Of a DNA stretch of 14,318 nt, positions 1-8,500 are shown one piece after another. Both the position numbers and the translations under genes were made by a program. The DNA lies in NCBI GenBank assembly GCA_021797225.1, contig JAKAAE010000030.1, forward strand, positions 1-14,318, in the 5' to 3' direction. Under the pieces are notes generated by a model. The model was not told the DNA's origin. It did not search any database and saw only the letters and a program-made list of their open reading frames with translations. Source of the DNA: Thermoplasmata archaeon (lineage in GTDB: Archaea; Thermoplasmatota; Thermoplasmata; Thermoplasmatales; Thermoplasmataceae). How positions within the stretch are numbered: the first letter of the stretch is position 1; the number at the start of each line of letters is the position of its first letter.

Positions 1-86
1 TAATGTCAAAAATACTACGTCTCATGAGATATTATAAACGCACCGGCAGATTGCCTGCAGACTGGTCCCTGAAAAGAGTTCTATGA
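1..86 (+). CDS. rps15: 30S ribosomal protein S15 (archaeal), C-terminal fragment
   Basis: Only the last 27 codons are inside the window; the gene begins upstream. The frame starting at base 3 reads MSKILRLMRYYKRTG followed by RLPADWSLKRVL and a TGA at 84-86. This matches the conserved C-terminal end of archaeal/eukaryotic S15, with its Y-Y-K-x-x-G-x-L-P-x-x-W pattern. S15 binds 16S rRNA in the platform of the small subunit. The stop codon overlaps the ATG of the DHH nuclease gene (ATGA at 83-86), so the two are probably co-transcribed and translationally coupled. Adjacent rps15 and RecJ-like genes are a recurring archaeal arrangement, which supports the call. The fragment is short, so it rests on motif recognition. 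Confidence 0.88.
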   Translation, partial: MSKILRLMRYYKRTGRLPADWSLKRVL

Positions 87-1414
87 TTTATGACATAACG
101 GGAGAAGACCTCTTTAATGCACTGCATAATGCCACTGAAAAACTCAGGGCAGAGAAATATGTGAGGGTTCTGGCGCATTATGATGGGGATGGAGTCAGTT
201 CTTCCATCATTCTTTTGAAAATGCTGGATCGCCTCGATATAAAATATCATTTATCTTATATAAAAAATCTCGACAACGAGGGCTTTCGTGTGCTTTATGA
301 GGAGGGAGGCGACAATCTCAATATAATTGTAGATGCGGGGTCTTCACAGATACCGGCAATAGCATCCCATTCAAATTTTATAATACTGGATCACCATTTT
401 TACAATAAAACTGAAACATCGGGAATAAATATCAATGCAAGGGATTATGGAATAAACGGCACCAGGGATGCCTGCGGCGCCACAATGGCGTATATATTTG
501 CACTGGCTATGGATGAGAAAAACAGTGATCTCTTTCCATTTTTTATGTCCGGTGTAATGGCAGATAAGCAGGATATCGGAGGGTTATCAGGGCTCAATAA
601 AAAATTATTTGAAGAATACAATTCATACCAGACTCATCATACATTGAATATGGAAGGCAGTGTGTTGGATGCCATAACATTTTCAATAGACCCGTTCTTC
701 ACAGGGCTTACAGGTCATCCTGACAGTGTTAAGGAGTTTCTGGAAAAGATAAAAATAGATCCGGAAAAGAATATAATAGATCTGACCACGGATGAGAATA
801 AGACCCTGGCAAATATGCTTGCATTGAGGATGCTTGAGAACGGTGTGGGTTCAGATGCGATAAAATATCTGGAAGCGGATGTCCTGTATTTTAATGATAT
901 AGGATTTTCCTCAAAAGAGCTAAATTCCATTATAGACGGAAATGCCAGAATAGGCATGCAATCACTTCCTGTTCAGTATTTTCTGGGGGATAGCAGTGCA
1001 TCTACCGAAATGATTGCAAATACCAAAATATTCAAAACAAAATTAATAGATTATATATACAGGGCTAAAAGCGACCTGAAGGATGAAAAATACCTGAGAT
1101 ATTTCTATGCTCCCGAGTCGGAAATGGCCGGACCTATATCCGGTGCAATAGCACTTTACACTGTAAAACCCGATAAACCGGTTATCGGTTTCAACGCAGG
1201 GACCGATGATATAAAAATATCATCAAGGGGTTCAAGGTTCGCTGTTTCCAGGGGCCTGAATCTTTCAGAAGTTATGAAATCGGCCTGTGCTACAGCCGGT
1301 GGGTCAGGTGGCGGCCATGATATAGCAGCCGGTGGTGTTATTCCGCGGGGCAAGGAAAAGCAATTTCTGGATGCTGCCGGGGAAATCATAAAATCCCAGA
1401 TTAAGATTATTTGA
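83..1414 (+). CDS. DHH-family single-strand nuclease, archaeal RecJ/GAN-like
   Basis: A 443-residue DHH-superfamily phosphoesterase of the archaeal RecJ type. Visible motifs are H32-x-D34-x-D36 (AHYDGDG), D84 (IIVDAG), D103-H104-H105 (ILDHH), D161 (GVMADKQD) and a C-terminal DHHA1 signature GGGHDIAAGG near residues 409-418. These residues coordinate Mn/Mg in the family and give exonuclease activity on single-stranded nucleic acid. In Thermococcales the rps15-linked homologue is the GINS-associated nuclease (GAN) of the CMG replisome, so a replication or repair role is the best inference; direct GINS binding cannot be seen here. The start is the ATG that overlaps the rps15 stop. The frame stays open upstream to a TAA at 35-37, but those codons lie inside rps15 and include no ATG. 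Confidence 0.9.
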   Translation: MIYDITGEDLFNALHNATEKLRAEKYVRVLAHYDGDGVSSSIILLKMLDRLDIKYHLSYIKNLDNEGFRVLYEEGGDNLNIIVDAGSSQIPAIASHSNFIILDHHFYNKTETSGININARDYGINGTRDACGATMAYIFALAMDEKNSDLFPFFMSGVMADKQDIGGLSGLNKKLFEEYNSYQTHHTLNMEGSVLDAITFSIDPFFTGLTGHPDSVKEFLEKIKIDPEKNIIDLTTDENKTLANMLALRMLENGVGSDAIKYLEADVLYFNDIGFSSKELNSIIDGNARIGMQSLPVQYFLGDSSASTEMIANTKIFKTKLIDYIYRAKSDLKDEKYLRYFYAPESEMAGPISGAIALYTVKPDKPVIGFNAGTDDIKISSRGSRFAVSRGLNLSEVMKSACATAGGSGGGHDIAAGGVIPRGKEKQFLDAAGEIIKSQIKII

Positions 1415-1419
1415 TTGAG

Positions 1420-1431
1420 TTAATAATATTA
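1420..1431 (+). promoter_or_regulatory. TATA-like box of the M20-S66 gene pair
   Basis: TTAATAATATTA is centred about 27 bp before the ATG at 1453 in the 38-bp gap after the DHH gene. No Shine-Dalgarno sequence precedes that ATG, so a leaderless transcript is likely. Confidence 0.5.
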
Positions 1432-1452
1432 ACCTAAAATGAATATAGCCAC

Positions 1453-2619
1453 ATGAAGATTGATTCTATCATAGCAGACCATGAGGACTCAATTATATCT
1501 CTTTCAGAAAAAATCTATGGATTTGCCGAGCTGGGAAGCAGGGAATATAAATCATCAGCTCTAGTTATTGAAGAACTCAAGAAAGAGGGGTTTACCGTTA
1601 TAAATCCGTATATGGGAATGGATACGGCTTTTCGTGCTGAATACGGAGTTGGTTCCCCGGTTGCGGGAATACTCATGGAATATGATGCACTTCCAAACGG
1701 GCATTCGTGCGGTCATAATTTAATATCGGCATGGGCCTATGGCACCGCAATCACAATAAAAAACATGATAACAAATGGCAAAATTGTTGTCTTCGGCACC
1801 CCATCAGAGGAGGGCATAGGCCCCTATGCTGGAAGCAAGGCCAGGATGGCTGCTGCCGGTGCATTCCGTGATATAGATTTTGTTACGGGCATGCATCCTG
1901 ATGATATATGGGCGGTCGGATCAAAGGCCCTGGCAGACGCCGAAATGGAATTTACCTTTCATGGCAGGGCTGCACATATGGCTGCATCTCCATGCTATGG
2001 AATAAATGCCCTCGATGCGCTTGTAACAACCTATGGTGCAATAAACAACCTGCGCGATTCGGCCCGGGGAGACAGGAATATAGTGGTCGGCATGGTTATA
2101 AGGGAAGGTGGCCAGGCATCCAATGTAGTTCCGGACAGGGCAGTCATGGAGGTAGATGTGAGATCATCCAGATCAGATTTCCTTACAGGATTTGTTGAAA
2201 AGGTCAAGAAACTTGCAAATGGCATAGCCGGAGGTTACGGTGCCACACTGGAAATAAAGGATTTGATGCCTTTATATACAGAATACAATGCCAACAGCAT
2301 AATTGATCAGATCATGCAGGAAGAACTACTAAAGAGGGGCATAAAACCTTTGAATATAGACACAACGGATGAACCGGCAAGTGGGAGTACCGATGAGGCA
2401 AATGTCAGCCTTGTAGTGCCTACCGGACATATAGATATGAAGATTGGTACAGGGTTGCCCGGGCATTCTGACCAGTTCCGTGATGCAGCTGATCCCAGGA
2501 AGGCCAGGGAAAGCCTTTTAATCGCAATCAGCGTGGCATCAACAGCAATTATAAAAATAATGGAAAATAAGCATATTCTTAATTCCATAAAAGAGGAGTT
2601 TGATAAACATGGAAGGTAG
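1453..2619 (+). CDS. M20 family amidohydrolase/dipeptidase (AbgB/PM20D2-like)
   Basis: A 388-residue cytoplasmic zinc amidohydrolase. The motif YDALPNGHSCGHNL (residues 77-90) is typical of the M20D group that includes p-aminobenzoyl-glutamate hydrolase subunit B and PM20D2 (Xaa-Arg dipeptidase). Likely metal ligands are C86, H88, the E119-E120 pair in GTPSEEG, H148 in GMHPDD and H338 in LPGHSDQF. The lid or dimerisation domain shows FHGRAAHMAASP with H175. The family cleaves N-acyl amino acids or dipeptides; the substrate here is not predictable. Length is normal for the family. The ATG at 1453 is chosen because an ATG at 1439 leads to a stop after five codons. The 3' end overlaps the S66 gene by 11 nt, so the two form an operon, possibly for peptide or acyl-amino-acid breakdown. 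Confidence 0.9.
   Translation: MKIDSIIADHEDSIISLSEKIYGFAELGSREYKSSALVIEELKKEGFTVINPYMGMDTAFRAEYGVGSPVAGILMEYDALPNGHSCGHNLISAWAYGTAITIKNMITNGKIVVFGTPSEEGIGPYAGSKARMAAAGAFRDIDFVTGMHPDDIWAVGSKALADAEMEFTFHGRAAHMAASPCYGINALDALVTTYGAINNLRDSARGDRNIVVGMVIREGGQASNVVPDRAVMEVDVRSSRSDFLTGFVEKVKKLANGIAGGYGATLEIKDLMPLYTEYNANSIIDQIMQEELLKRGIKPLNIDTTDEPASGSTDEANVSLVVPTGHIDMKIGTGLPGHSDQFRDAADPRKARESLLIAISVASTAIIKIMENKHILNSIKEEFDKHGR
2591..2598 (+). promoter_or_regulatory. Shine-Dalgarno site that sets the S66 gene start
   Basis: AAGAGGAG ends ten bases before the ATG at 2609 and only one base before an alternative in-frame TTG at 2600. The spacing favours the ATG and removes three residues from the longest reading frame. 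The site lies inside the 3' end of the M20 gene, as expected for an internal cistron. Confidence 0.6.
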
Positions 2620-3541
2620 GATAAAACCACCGGCATTGAGGCCGGGAGATGAAATAAGGGTGATAGCACCGGCAAGCGCGCCGGATATGATAAAGCTTTC
2701 AAGAGGAATTTCCAAGTTAAAAAAACTGGGATACCGTGTTACAGTTGGAAAAAATATAAAAAAACTTAACCAGAGGAATGATCTGGCAGCACCGGCAAAG
2801 GACAGGGCAGAAGAACTCATGTCTGCATTCAGGGATGACAATGTCAAGGCTATATTCTGTGCAAGAGGAGGATACGGAAGCATCCACATACTGTCCCTGC
2901 TGGATTATGAAGCCATAGCAGAAAATCCTAAAATCTTCATGGGATACAGCGATATTACAGCACTGCACCTTGCAATTAACAGGAATTCGAATATGGTAAC
3001 ATTTCACGGCCCAATGGTAGCATCCGATGTGGAGGATCTATCCAAACCGTCATTCAAGGAATTTCTCCAGTTCCTTTCGGGAAAATCCAATGAAATCAAT
3101 ATATACAGGGATCGCTTGATAAAATATATTATACCGGGAAAAACAGAAGGGTATTCCATGGGCACAAATATATCGCTGGTTGCATCACTGCTGGGCACCA
3201 ACTATATCCCGGAAACAACAGGCAGGATATTCTTCATAGAGGATACGGATGTAACTTCCGGTGATATAGACCGTTACTTCTTCAGCATGAAGCTTGCTAA
3301 TATAATAGAGCAATTCAATGGATTCGTATTCGGTGATTTCAAAGCCATATTTGATAAGGAGGAGCCCATGCCATCTATAGAGGATGTTGTACAGAAATTC
3401 ATGAATGAAATCAACAAACCATCACTTTACGGTGCGCCTTTCGGTCACGGTGAAGAGCAGATGGTTCTTCCTCTGAATGCAAAAATACGGATAAGTGATG
3501 AGGAGCCGTATATGGAACTGGTTGAAAATGTAGTGGAATGA
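2609..3541 (+). CDS. S66 family serine peptidase (LD-carboxypeptidase/MccF-like)
   Basis: A 310-residue S66 peptidase. The nucleophile region is ARGGYGSIH (85-93) followed by MGYSDIT with S114; E211 in FFIEDTD and H280 in APFGHGEEQ complete a Ser-Glu-His triad, at spacings close to LdcA (115/217/285) and MccF. In bacteria the family removes the terminal D-Ala of murein peptides or, as MccF, hydrolyses microcin C-type aminoacyl adenylates. A Thermoplasmatales-like host has no murein, so the role is probably a cytoplasmic peptidase, peptide detoxification, or acyl-sulfamoyl or adenylate hydrolysis. No signal peptide is seen. It overlaps the M20 gene by 11 nt with its own ribosome-binding site. 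Family assignment is firm; the substrate is unknown. Confidence 0.88.
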   Translation: MEGRIKPPALRPGDEIRVIAPASAPDMIKLSRGISKLKKLGYRVTVGKNIKKLNQRNDLAAPAKDRAEELMSAFRDDNVKAIFCARGGYGSIHILSLLDYEAIAENPKIFMGYSDITALHLAINRNSNMVTFHGPMVASDVEDLSKPSFKEFLQFLSGKSNEINIYRDRLIKYIIPGKTEGYSMGTNISLVASLLGTNYIPETTGRIFFIEDTDVTSGDIDRYFFSMKLANIIEQFNGFVFGDFKAIFDKEEPMPSIEDVVQKFMNEINKPSLYGAPFGHGEEQMVLPLNAKIRISDEEPYMELVENVVE

Positions 3542-3574
3542 TTATTACTGAAAATAATATATTAAGCAAAAATG

Positions 3575-3585
3575 TTTTATTAATA
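3575..3585 (+). promoter_or_regulatory. TATA-like box of the split methionine synthase pair
   Basis: TTTTATTAATA is centred about 23 bp before the ATG at 3603. No ribosome-binding site precedes that ATG, which fits leaderless transcription starting at or near the start codon. Confidence 0.5.
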
Positions 3586-3602
3586 TCCTGACATGAACCA
3601 GC

Positions 3603-4484
3603 ATGGAAGTAGAGAAATTAGTTTATGGCATTTACCCAAAGACCAATGAATTAAGGCTCCATATTGGCAGATGGGAAAAGGAAAAACTCCCCGATGCTGC
3701 ACTGAATGGTGAAATTGAGTCGGAAAAGAGGTTATTTTATCAGTCGCTGGACGGAAATGAAATTGAACATACCGATCCACTTTTTAACTGGTATGATATA
3801 TTGAGGCCACTCTGCCTTATTACAGATGGAATTGACCTCGGGCCTCTTTCAAGATTTAAAGAAACAAATAGTTTTTACAGAATGCCTATCATCAATTCAA
3901 TAAATGGTATGACTATTGATCCCGTTGATTTTTCCCCTCTGAATGAGAATCCACCGCTTCCCCTGTATCTTCCGGATAGGGAACATTTCAGTGCTTTCTT
4001 TCCATCTCCACTATCATTCTATAAAATGTCCAGAAGTGCATTGAATTATGATAAATTCCAGGCAGGCATTGAAAAGCTGTATTCGGATATTCTGAAACAG
4101 TACGGAATCAAGAAGGCAGTGCTTTACGATCCTATTCCCTATGAAGAAAACGATGTTCTCGATCTGGGCAAACTTTCGGAATTCCAGGTCAGGCTTGTCA
4201 CAACCGGCCGGCTATATTCAGGCAATATAAAAGGAAAAATACATTCGGTGATTGCTGATTATACCCCGGATAATTTCAAGATTTCTAGGGAAAAATCCAC
4301 TGTTCCGGGATTAAAATTGATAGATGGCTACAGCACAAAAATGGAAAACGTGGGGGATATGGATAAAACTATAGATTCCCTGGATACTGATAGGGTTATA
4401 ATCAGTCATAGGGAATACTTTGATTTTCTCCCCAGAATTATTGCGGATAGAAAGATTGAACTAATATCCAGGATAGGTGAATAA
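3603..4484 (+). CDS. MetE N-terminal-domain-like protein, partner of the catalytic MetE protein
   Basis: A 293-residue protein resembling the N-terminal barrel of cobalamin-independent methionine synthase. The best landmark is residues 57-95, with DPLFNWYDILRP, GIDLGPLSRF and TNSFYRMP, echoing the family pattern D-x-x-RP, G-I-x-x-G-x-L-x-R, T-N-x-F-Y-R-x-P. It lacks the H-x-C, Glu and Cys zinc ligands, so it cannot carry the homocysteine-activating site. The stop at 4482-4484 lies one base before the ATG of the catalytic half (4486), so the genes are almost certainly one transcript and translationally coupled. In full-length MetE the N-terminal half helps bind the polyglutamate folate; here it may act as a separate subunit or methyl-donor adaptor. 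It has no signal peptide. The family call rests on motifs and context. Confidence 0.72.
   Translation: MEVEKLVYGIYPKTNELRLHIGRWEKEKLPDAALNGEIESEKRLFYQSLDGNEIEHTDPLFNWYDILRPLCLITDGIDLGPLSRFKETNSFYRMPIINSINGMTIDPVDFSPLNENPPLPLYLPDREHFSAFFPSPLSFYKMSRSALNYDKFQAGIEKLYSDILKQYGIKKAVLYDPIPYEENDVLDLGKLSEFQVRLVTTGRLYSGNIKGKIHSVIADYTPDNFKISREKSTVPGLKLIDGYSTKMENVGDMDKTIDSLDTDRVIISHREYFDFLPRIIADRKIELISRIGE
4476..4480 (+). promoter_or_regulatory. Ribosome-binding site GGTGA before the catalytic MetE gene
   Basis: GGTGA complements the 16S rRNA 3' end and sits five bases before the ATG at 4486. It decides against the in-frame GTG at 4477, which lies within the site itself. Confidence 0.6.
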
Positions 4485-4485
4485 A

Positions 4486-5514
4486 ATGGGAAAATATTTG
4501 ATATCACAGGAAATAGGAAGTTTCAGAAAGCCAAAATACCTGAGTACAGTATTTCACAAAATATACGGAACCGATGAATATTATAAGCTATCAGAAAAAG
4601 CAACGGAAGAAACAATAGACCTTTTCAGACATGCCGGACTTGATAACATCGGTGTCGGTGGAGAGATGTTCAGATGGGAAATGTATGAGCACCAGGCAAA
4701 CCGCATCAATGGAATTGAGTTCTATGGCCCTGTAAGATCTTTTGATAATAGATACTATAAAAAGGGAAGCATAGTAGAAGAACTTTCAATAAAGGAATCG
4801 TTCCATTCTGACGAGCTGGAATACCTTCTATCAAAGGATTATTCAAATATAAAGATCCCGGTTACCGGACCGTACACAATGATGGACTGGTCATTCAACG
4901 AGCATTATAAGGACAGGTATGAAACGGCAATGGCATTTGCGGACCTGCTGAATGAGGAAATGAAATCACTGAAAAAGCTGTGGGATTCAAAATACCCCAG
5001 CCAGAAACTTGAAATTCAACTGGATGAGCCCGCCACAACCACACATCCCGATGAAATGCAGATAGTTGTTGATTCACTTAACAGATCTGTTGAGGGCATT
5101 GAGAACTGTGAATTTACCATACATGTCTGCTATAGCACGGATTACCGCCTTCTTTACGACGTTATGAATGACATAAAAATAGATGGCCTGAATCTTGAAT
5201 TCGCTAACAGGGACAGCCTGGGGGCGGGTACTTCGGATTCAGCAAGACCTGGCTATGAGGAACTAAAATACTTCCAGCAGCTCAATACGAGAAAGAAATT
5301 CATAGGACTTGGGGTAACCGATGTGCATATAGATTATGTGGAGCCGGTGAAACTCATAAAAGACAGGATAAATTATACGCTGAATATTATGCCGCCTGAA
5401 CTGGTAAGAGTAAACCCCGACTGTGGACTGAGAACAAGATCTATAGAAATCGGTTATGAAAAATTGAAAAATATGGATACTGCTAGGAATGATATACTCA
5501 AAGAGCTGGAATAA
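4486..5514 (+). CDS. Cobalamin-independent methionine synthase, catalytic (core MetE) protein
   Basis: A 342-residue stand-alone version of the MetE C-terminal barrel, which transfers a methyl group to homocysteine to form methionine. The zinc ligands are all visible: H213 and C215 in TIHVCYS, E238 in NLEFANR and C313 in NPDCGLRTR, matching His641, Cys643, Glu665 and Cys726 of the E. coli enzyme. Other conserved parts are QEIGSFRKP near the N-terminus, VTGPYTMMDW (126-135), QLDEPA (178-183) and GLGVTDVH (274-281). It is about half the length of bacterial MetE (near 750 residues), as in archaeal core-MetE proteins. The preceding gene probably supplies the missing half. The methyl donor in this lineage (a folate, pterin or corrinoid protein) cannot be read from the sequence. 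Confidence 0.92.
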   Translation: MGKYLISQEIGSFRKPKYLSTVFHKIYGTDEYYKLSEKATEETIDLFRHAGLDNIGVGGEMFRWEMYEHQANRINGIEFYGPVRSFDNRYYKKGSIVEELSIKESFHSDELEYLLSKDYSNIKIPVTGPYTMMDWSFNEHYKDRYETAMAFADLLNEEMKSLKKLWDSKYPSQKLEIQLDEPATTTHPDEMQIVVDSLNRSVEGIENCEFTIHVCYSTDYRLLYDVMNDIKIDGLNLEFANRDSLGAGTSDSARPGYEELKYFQQLNTRKKFIGLGVTDVHIDYVEPVKLIKDRINYTLNIMPPELVRVNPDCGLRTRSIEIGYEKLKNMDTARNDILKELE

Positions 5515-5522
5515 AAATTTTT
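5513..5522. terminator. Palindromic AAAAATTTTT between convergent genes
   Basis: The 6-bp space between the plus-strand methionine synthase stop and the minus-strand protease stop lies in AAAAATTTTT, which gives an oligo-U run on transcripts from either strand. Archaeal polymerase can terminate at such runs, so this may be a compact bidirectional terminator. Inferred from sequence only. Confidence 0.4.
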
Positions 5523-8500
5523 AATTTTCATTATATTTCTCCTGTTCATATTCATCGTATTCCCTTTCCTTTTTCCTTTTTCTCCTGTATATTAAAAACA
5601 GTATTATGAAGACTATATACCCGACTATCCCGAAATATATAAGAATGCTTACCAGATAGGAAATAAGGGTATAATGGATCGCAACTTCATTTGAGGATAT
5701 GAATGACCCATCTGAAGAATAGGCATCAACCATTACATAGTATGTTTTCCCCGTTGTCAGTCCCGGGATAAACGCAAAGGTGGTGCCGCTGGAAGTAATA
5801 ACATCTGTATGTGAGTTTAACATCAGTGAGTTATTTGAATATGAAAGGACATATTCTCCGAAGTTGCTGAATGGATATTTATCCCAGGATACAAATGCAT
5901 AATAGAATCCCAGCGGGAATGTGTATGTTATTTTGAAGGTCACAATATTAACTGTTACATTTTCCGGGGTCATATAAACAACAGGATTGCTTCCCGGGGA
6001 CAGAGATGTGGTATTATTGTTATAGAGATACTCATGGAATGTTGCATCCACAGAGCTATTTAAAAATAACACGTACTGCCCGGATTGATTTGTATACCCC
6101 AGTGATGTGCCGTTATGGGTTATGTCAACATTGCTGAGATTATATTTATACTGAATATTTTCAACATTCCCTGTTACCTCTTTCAGACTTGTGTTATCAG
6201 GTGTCAGCAAAACATAGATATATTTGTTTTCCCCGGGTATGAGATCCGTTGTTTTGTTGTAGGTTGAATAACCTGCCTTTGTTACATTTATGTCCACACT
6301 TGCAGGTTCAATCATGAGATAATGAAAGCCACCGTCATTTTCCGTGCTCTCCCCGTTTACAGATACGGTCACATTACCATTTGAAACAAATATATTCAGC
6401 AAAACTTTCTCAGGAGTTAGTGTTATTGAACTGATAGTGTTGCCGGTAGCTGAACCAGGTACATATCCAGATGCGTTTATATTCGCGGAATTATTGTCTC
6501 CCAGTTCATAAACACTGATGCTACTTGATTCTCCAGTATATTTGAAGAAGCCATCCATAACCAGTGTATAATTAGGACTGTAATATGATGGGGCAGCGTT
6601 TACAGTGAAGGTCTCCGTTTGTATATCTGGCACATAGATTTCCCGGGATATATTTTTTCCACTGCTATTTGCAGTAATATCATAATAACCTTCACTGAGC
6701 GTATCCGAATCACCAGAAATTTTACTTCCGTTAACATAATATGTTGCACTGCTGCCATTGCTAAGGCTGAATGTTAATTTTGACTTAACACCGAAGACTA
6801 TGGAATAATAGATGTGCACAGGGACGGAAGTCCCGTATATCTGTTTATTTACTTCTATCCCTCTAGAGGCGGTCAGAGTACCGCTAGAATATGAAAATGT
6901 GATATTGCTATATGATGATGTGTCAACCATACTGTAACCCTGCTGATAAATTCCAGAATAAGCAATGTTACCGGTCTCGTTTGTTATGCCAATACTGCTG
7001 AAAGTTCCTTCAGGTATGTTGACAAAGTTAGTTCTGGAATTATCCTGCTGGACACCAATAGCAGCCCGGTAATCTCCGGCAAATACCAGGGGCATGTTGA
7101 GTTCCTTGACCACAGCTCCATTTACCATGAATTCTATCTCACTTCCGGATATTTTAACGCCTATGGTAGCAGATGATGAACCTGGTAATGTGCCAGAAGT
7201 TCGGGTTCCATTCTCATATACGCTGTATTTATAATAATATCCGGTTTCATTGGCAGAAATACCGAATTTGATATAGTTCTCCGGGTTTGCGTAAAACCCT
7301 GCATAATAATATGTACTTCCATTATACTGTTCAACAGAATTTCCTGGAACGTTTATCTTCACGGAAATCCCCGTAGCATACGTTGTATTGTTGAATATTG
7401 CAACCGTTCCATATCCGTTAAGAATTATCCCTGTATCGTTGATAAGATTGCTTACTAAGGGCGTTCCAAGCCCTGTTACTGGATTCCATCCCGGTCCGGC
7501 ACTGTATCCGAAGTTCCCTCCTGATGTAATCTGTGTGAAAGCATTTGAGTAATAATTTGTCTCCGATATTTTGTAAAATATGGGATTAACAAGTCCCAGT
7601 GACCTATTATAATATTGATCCATTGTAGCTATTATTCCTGCCCACATGGGAGTGGCGATACTGGTACCACCCAGGGTAAATGTCTGCCCATCAACAATAG
7701 TAAGAACACCGGTGCTCGGATTAGCATCCAAGGCTACGTCCGGAACACCCCTCTGGGATTCGGTATAGTTAGGTGCAATTTGATAATACGGTGTGCTGAA
7801 GTAAGATGAAAATCCACCGCCGCTTGCCTCTTCCTTCCCATTGAGTGTATCCCCCCATGCGGTCTGGGAAAATATTCCGCTGCTGGTTTCAAGAAGTGTG
7901 GTGCCGCCTACCCCGAGAACGTAGGGATCAGCTGCTGGAAAGTTAACAGTATTTGAAGAAGTGCCGTCGTTCGCCCCGTTATCTCCGGAAGCAGCTACAA
8001 CTGTAATATTTTCTTCAGCTGCCTGCTTGTAGATATTGTTCATTTCTGCAATCTCAGTCAGAGTCATCTGGCTTTCAGCCTGTCCCCAGCTCAGGGAGAT
8101 TATGTCCCCCAGATGATTTGATATGGCCCATTCTACAGAATCCAGAAGTCTTGATCCGTCGCCGGGAGAGAGCACGAGATCTATTTTTGCACCGGGAGCC
8201 ATTGCATGTGTCCATTCTACATCTATTGCAGTTTCGGATGCCCAGCCACTATTGGTAGAAGTTATCGCTCCTTCGGGTGTATATACACTGAGATTGATAG
8301 GGGATAATCCCGTGAGGTTATCAAATACACTGGCATCGTAGTTTATAGATGGATCTCCATATGCGTCAACCACGACTATTGTGGTGTTATTGCCGTAATA
8401 TCCCTGATTGTGTATATAATTCATATCATATGCATCATAAATATTGGACGGCGTATATGGATATGCGGGATAGGCCGTATCCGCCTGTTCATATGGAATA

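Noticed and set aside
2600..2608. TTG as start of the S66 gene
   Set aside because: The ribosome-binding site ends one base before it; spacing fits the ATG at 2609.
2307..2889. Minus-strand open frames opposite the M20 and S66 genes
   Set aside because: They lie opposite genes with complete catalytic motifs, and their translations are Ser/Pro/Leu-rich without any family signature.
2609..3541. Murein-recycling LD-carboxypeptidase
   Set aside because: The family motifs fit, but the inferred host lineage has no murein and no other murein genes are present, so only the family is assigned.
4477..4485. GTG as start of the catalytic methionine synthase gene
   Set aside because: It lies within the GGTGA ribosome-binding site; the ATG at 4486 has correct spacing.
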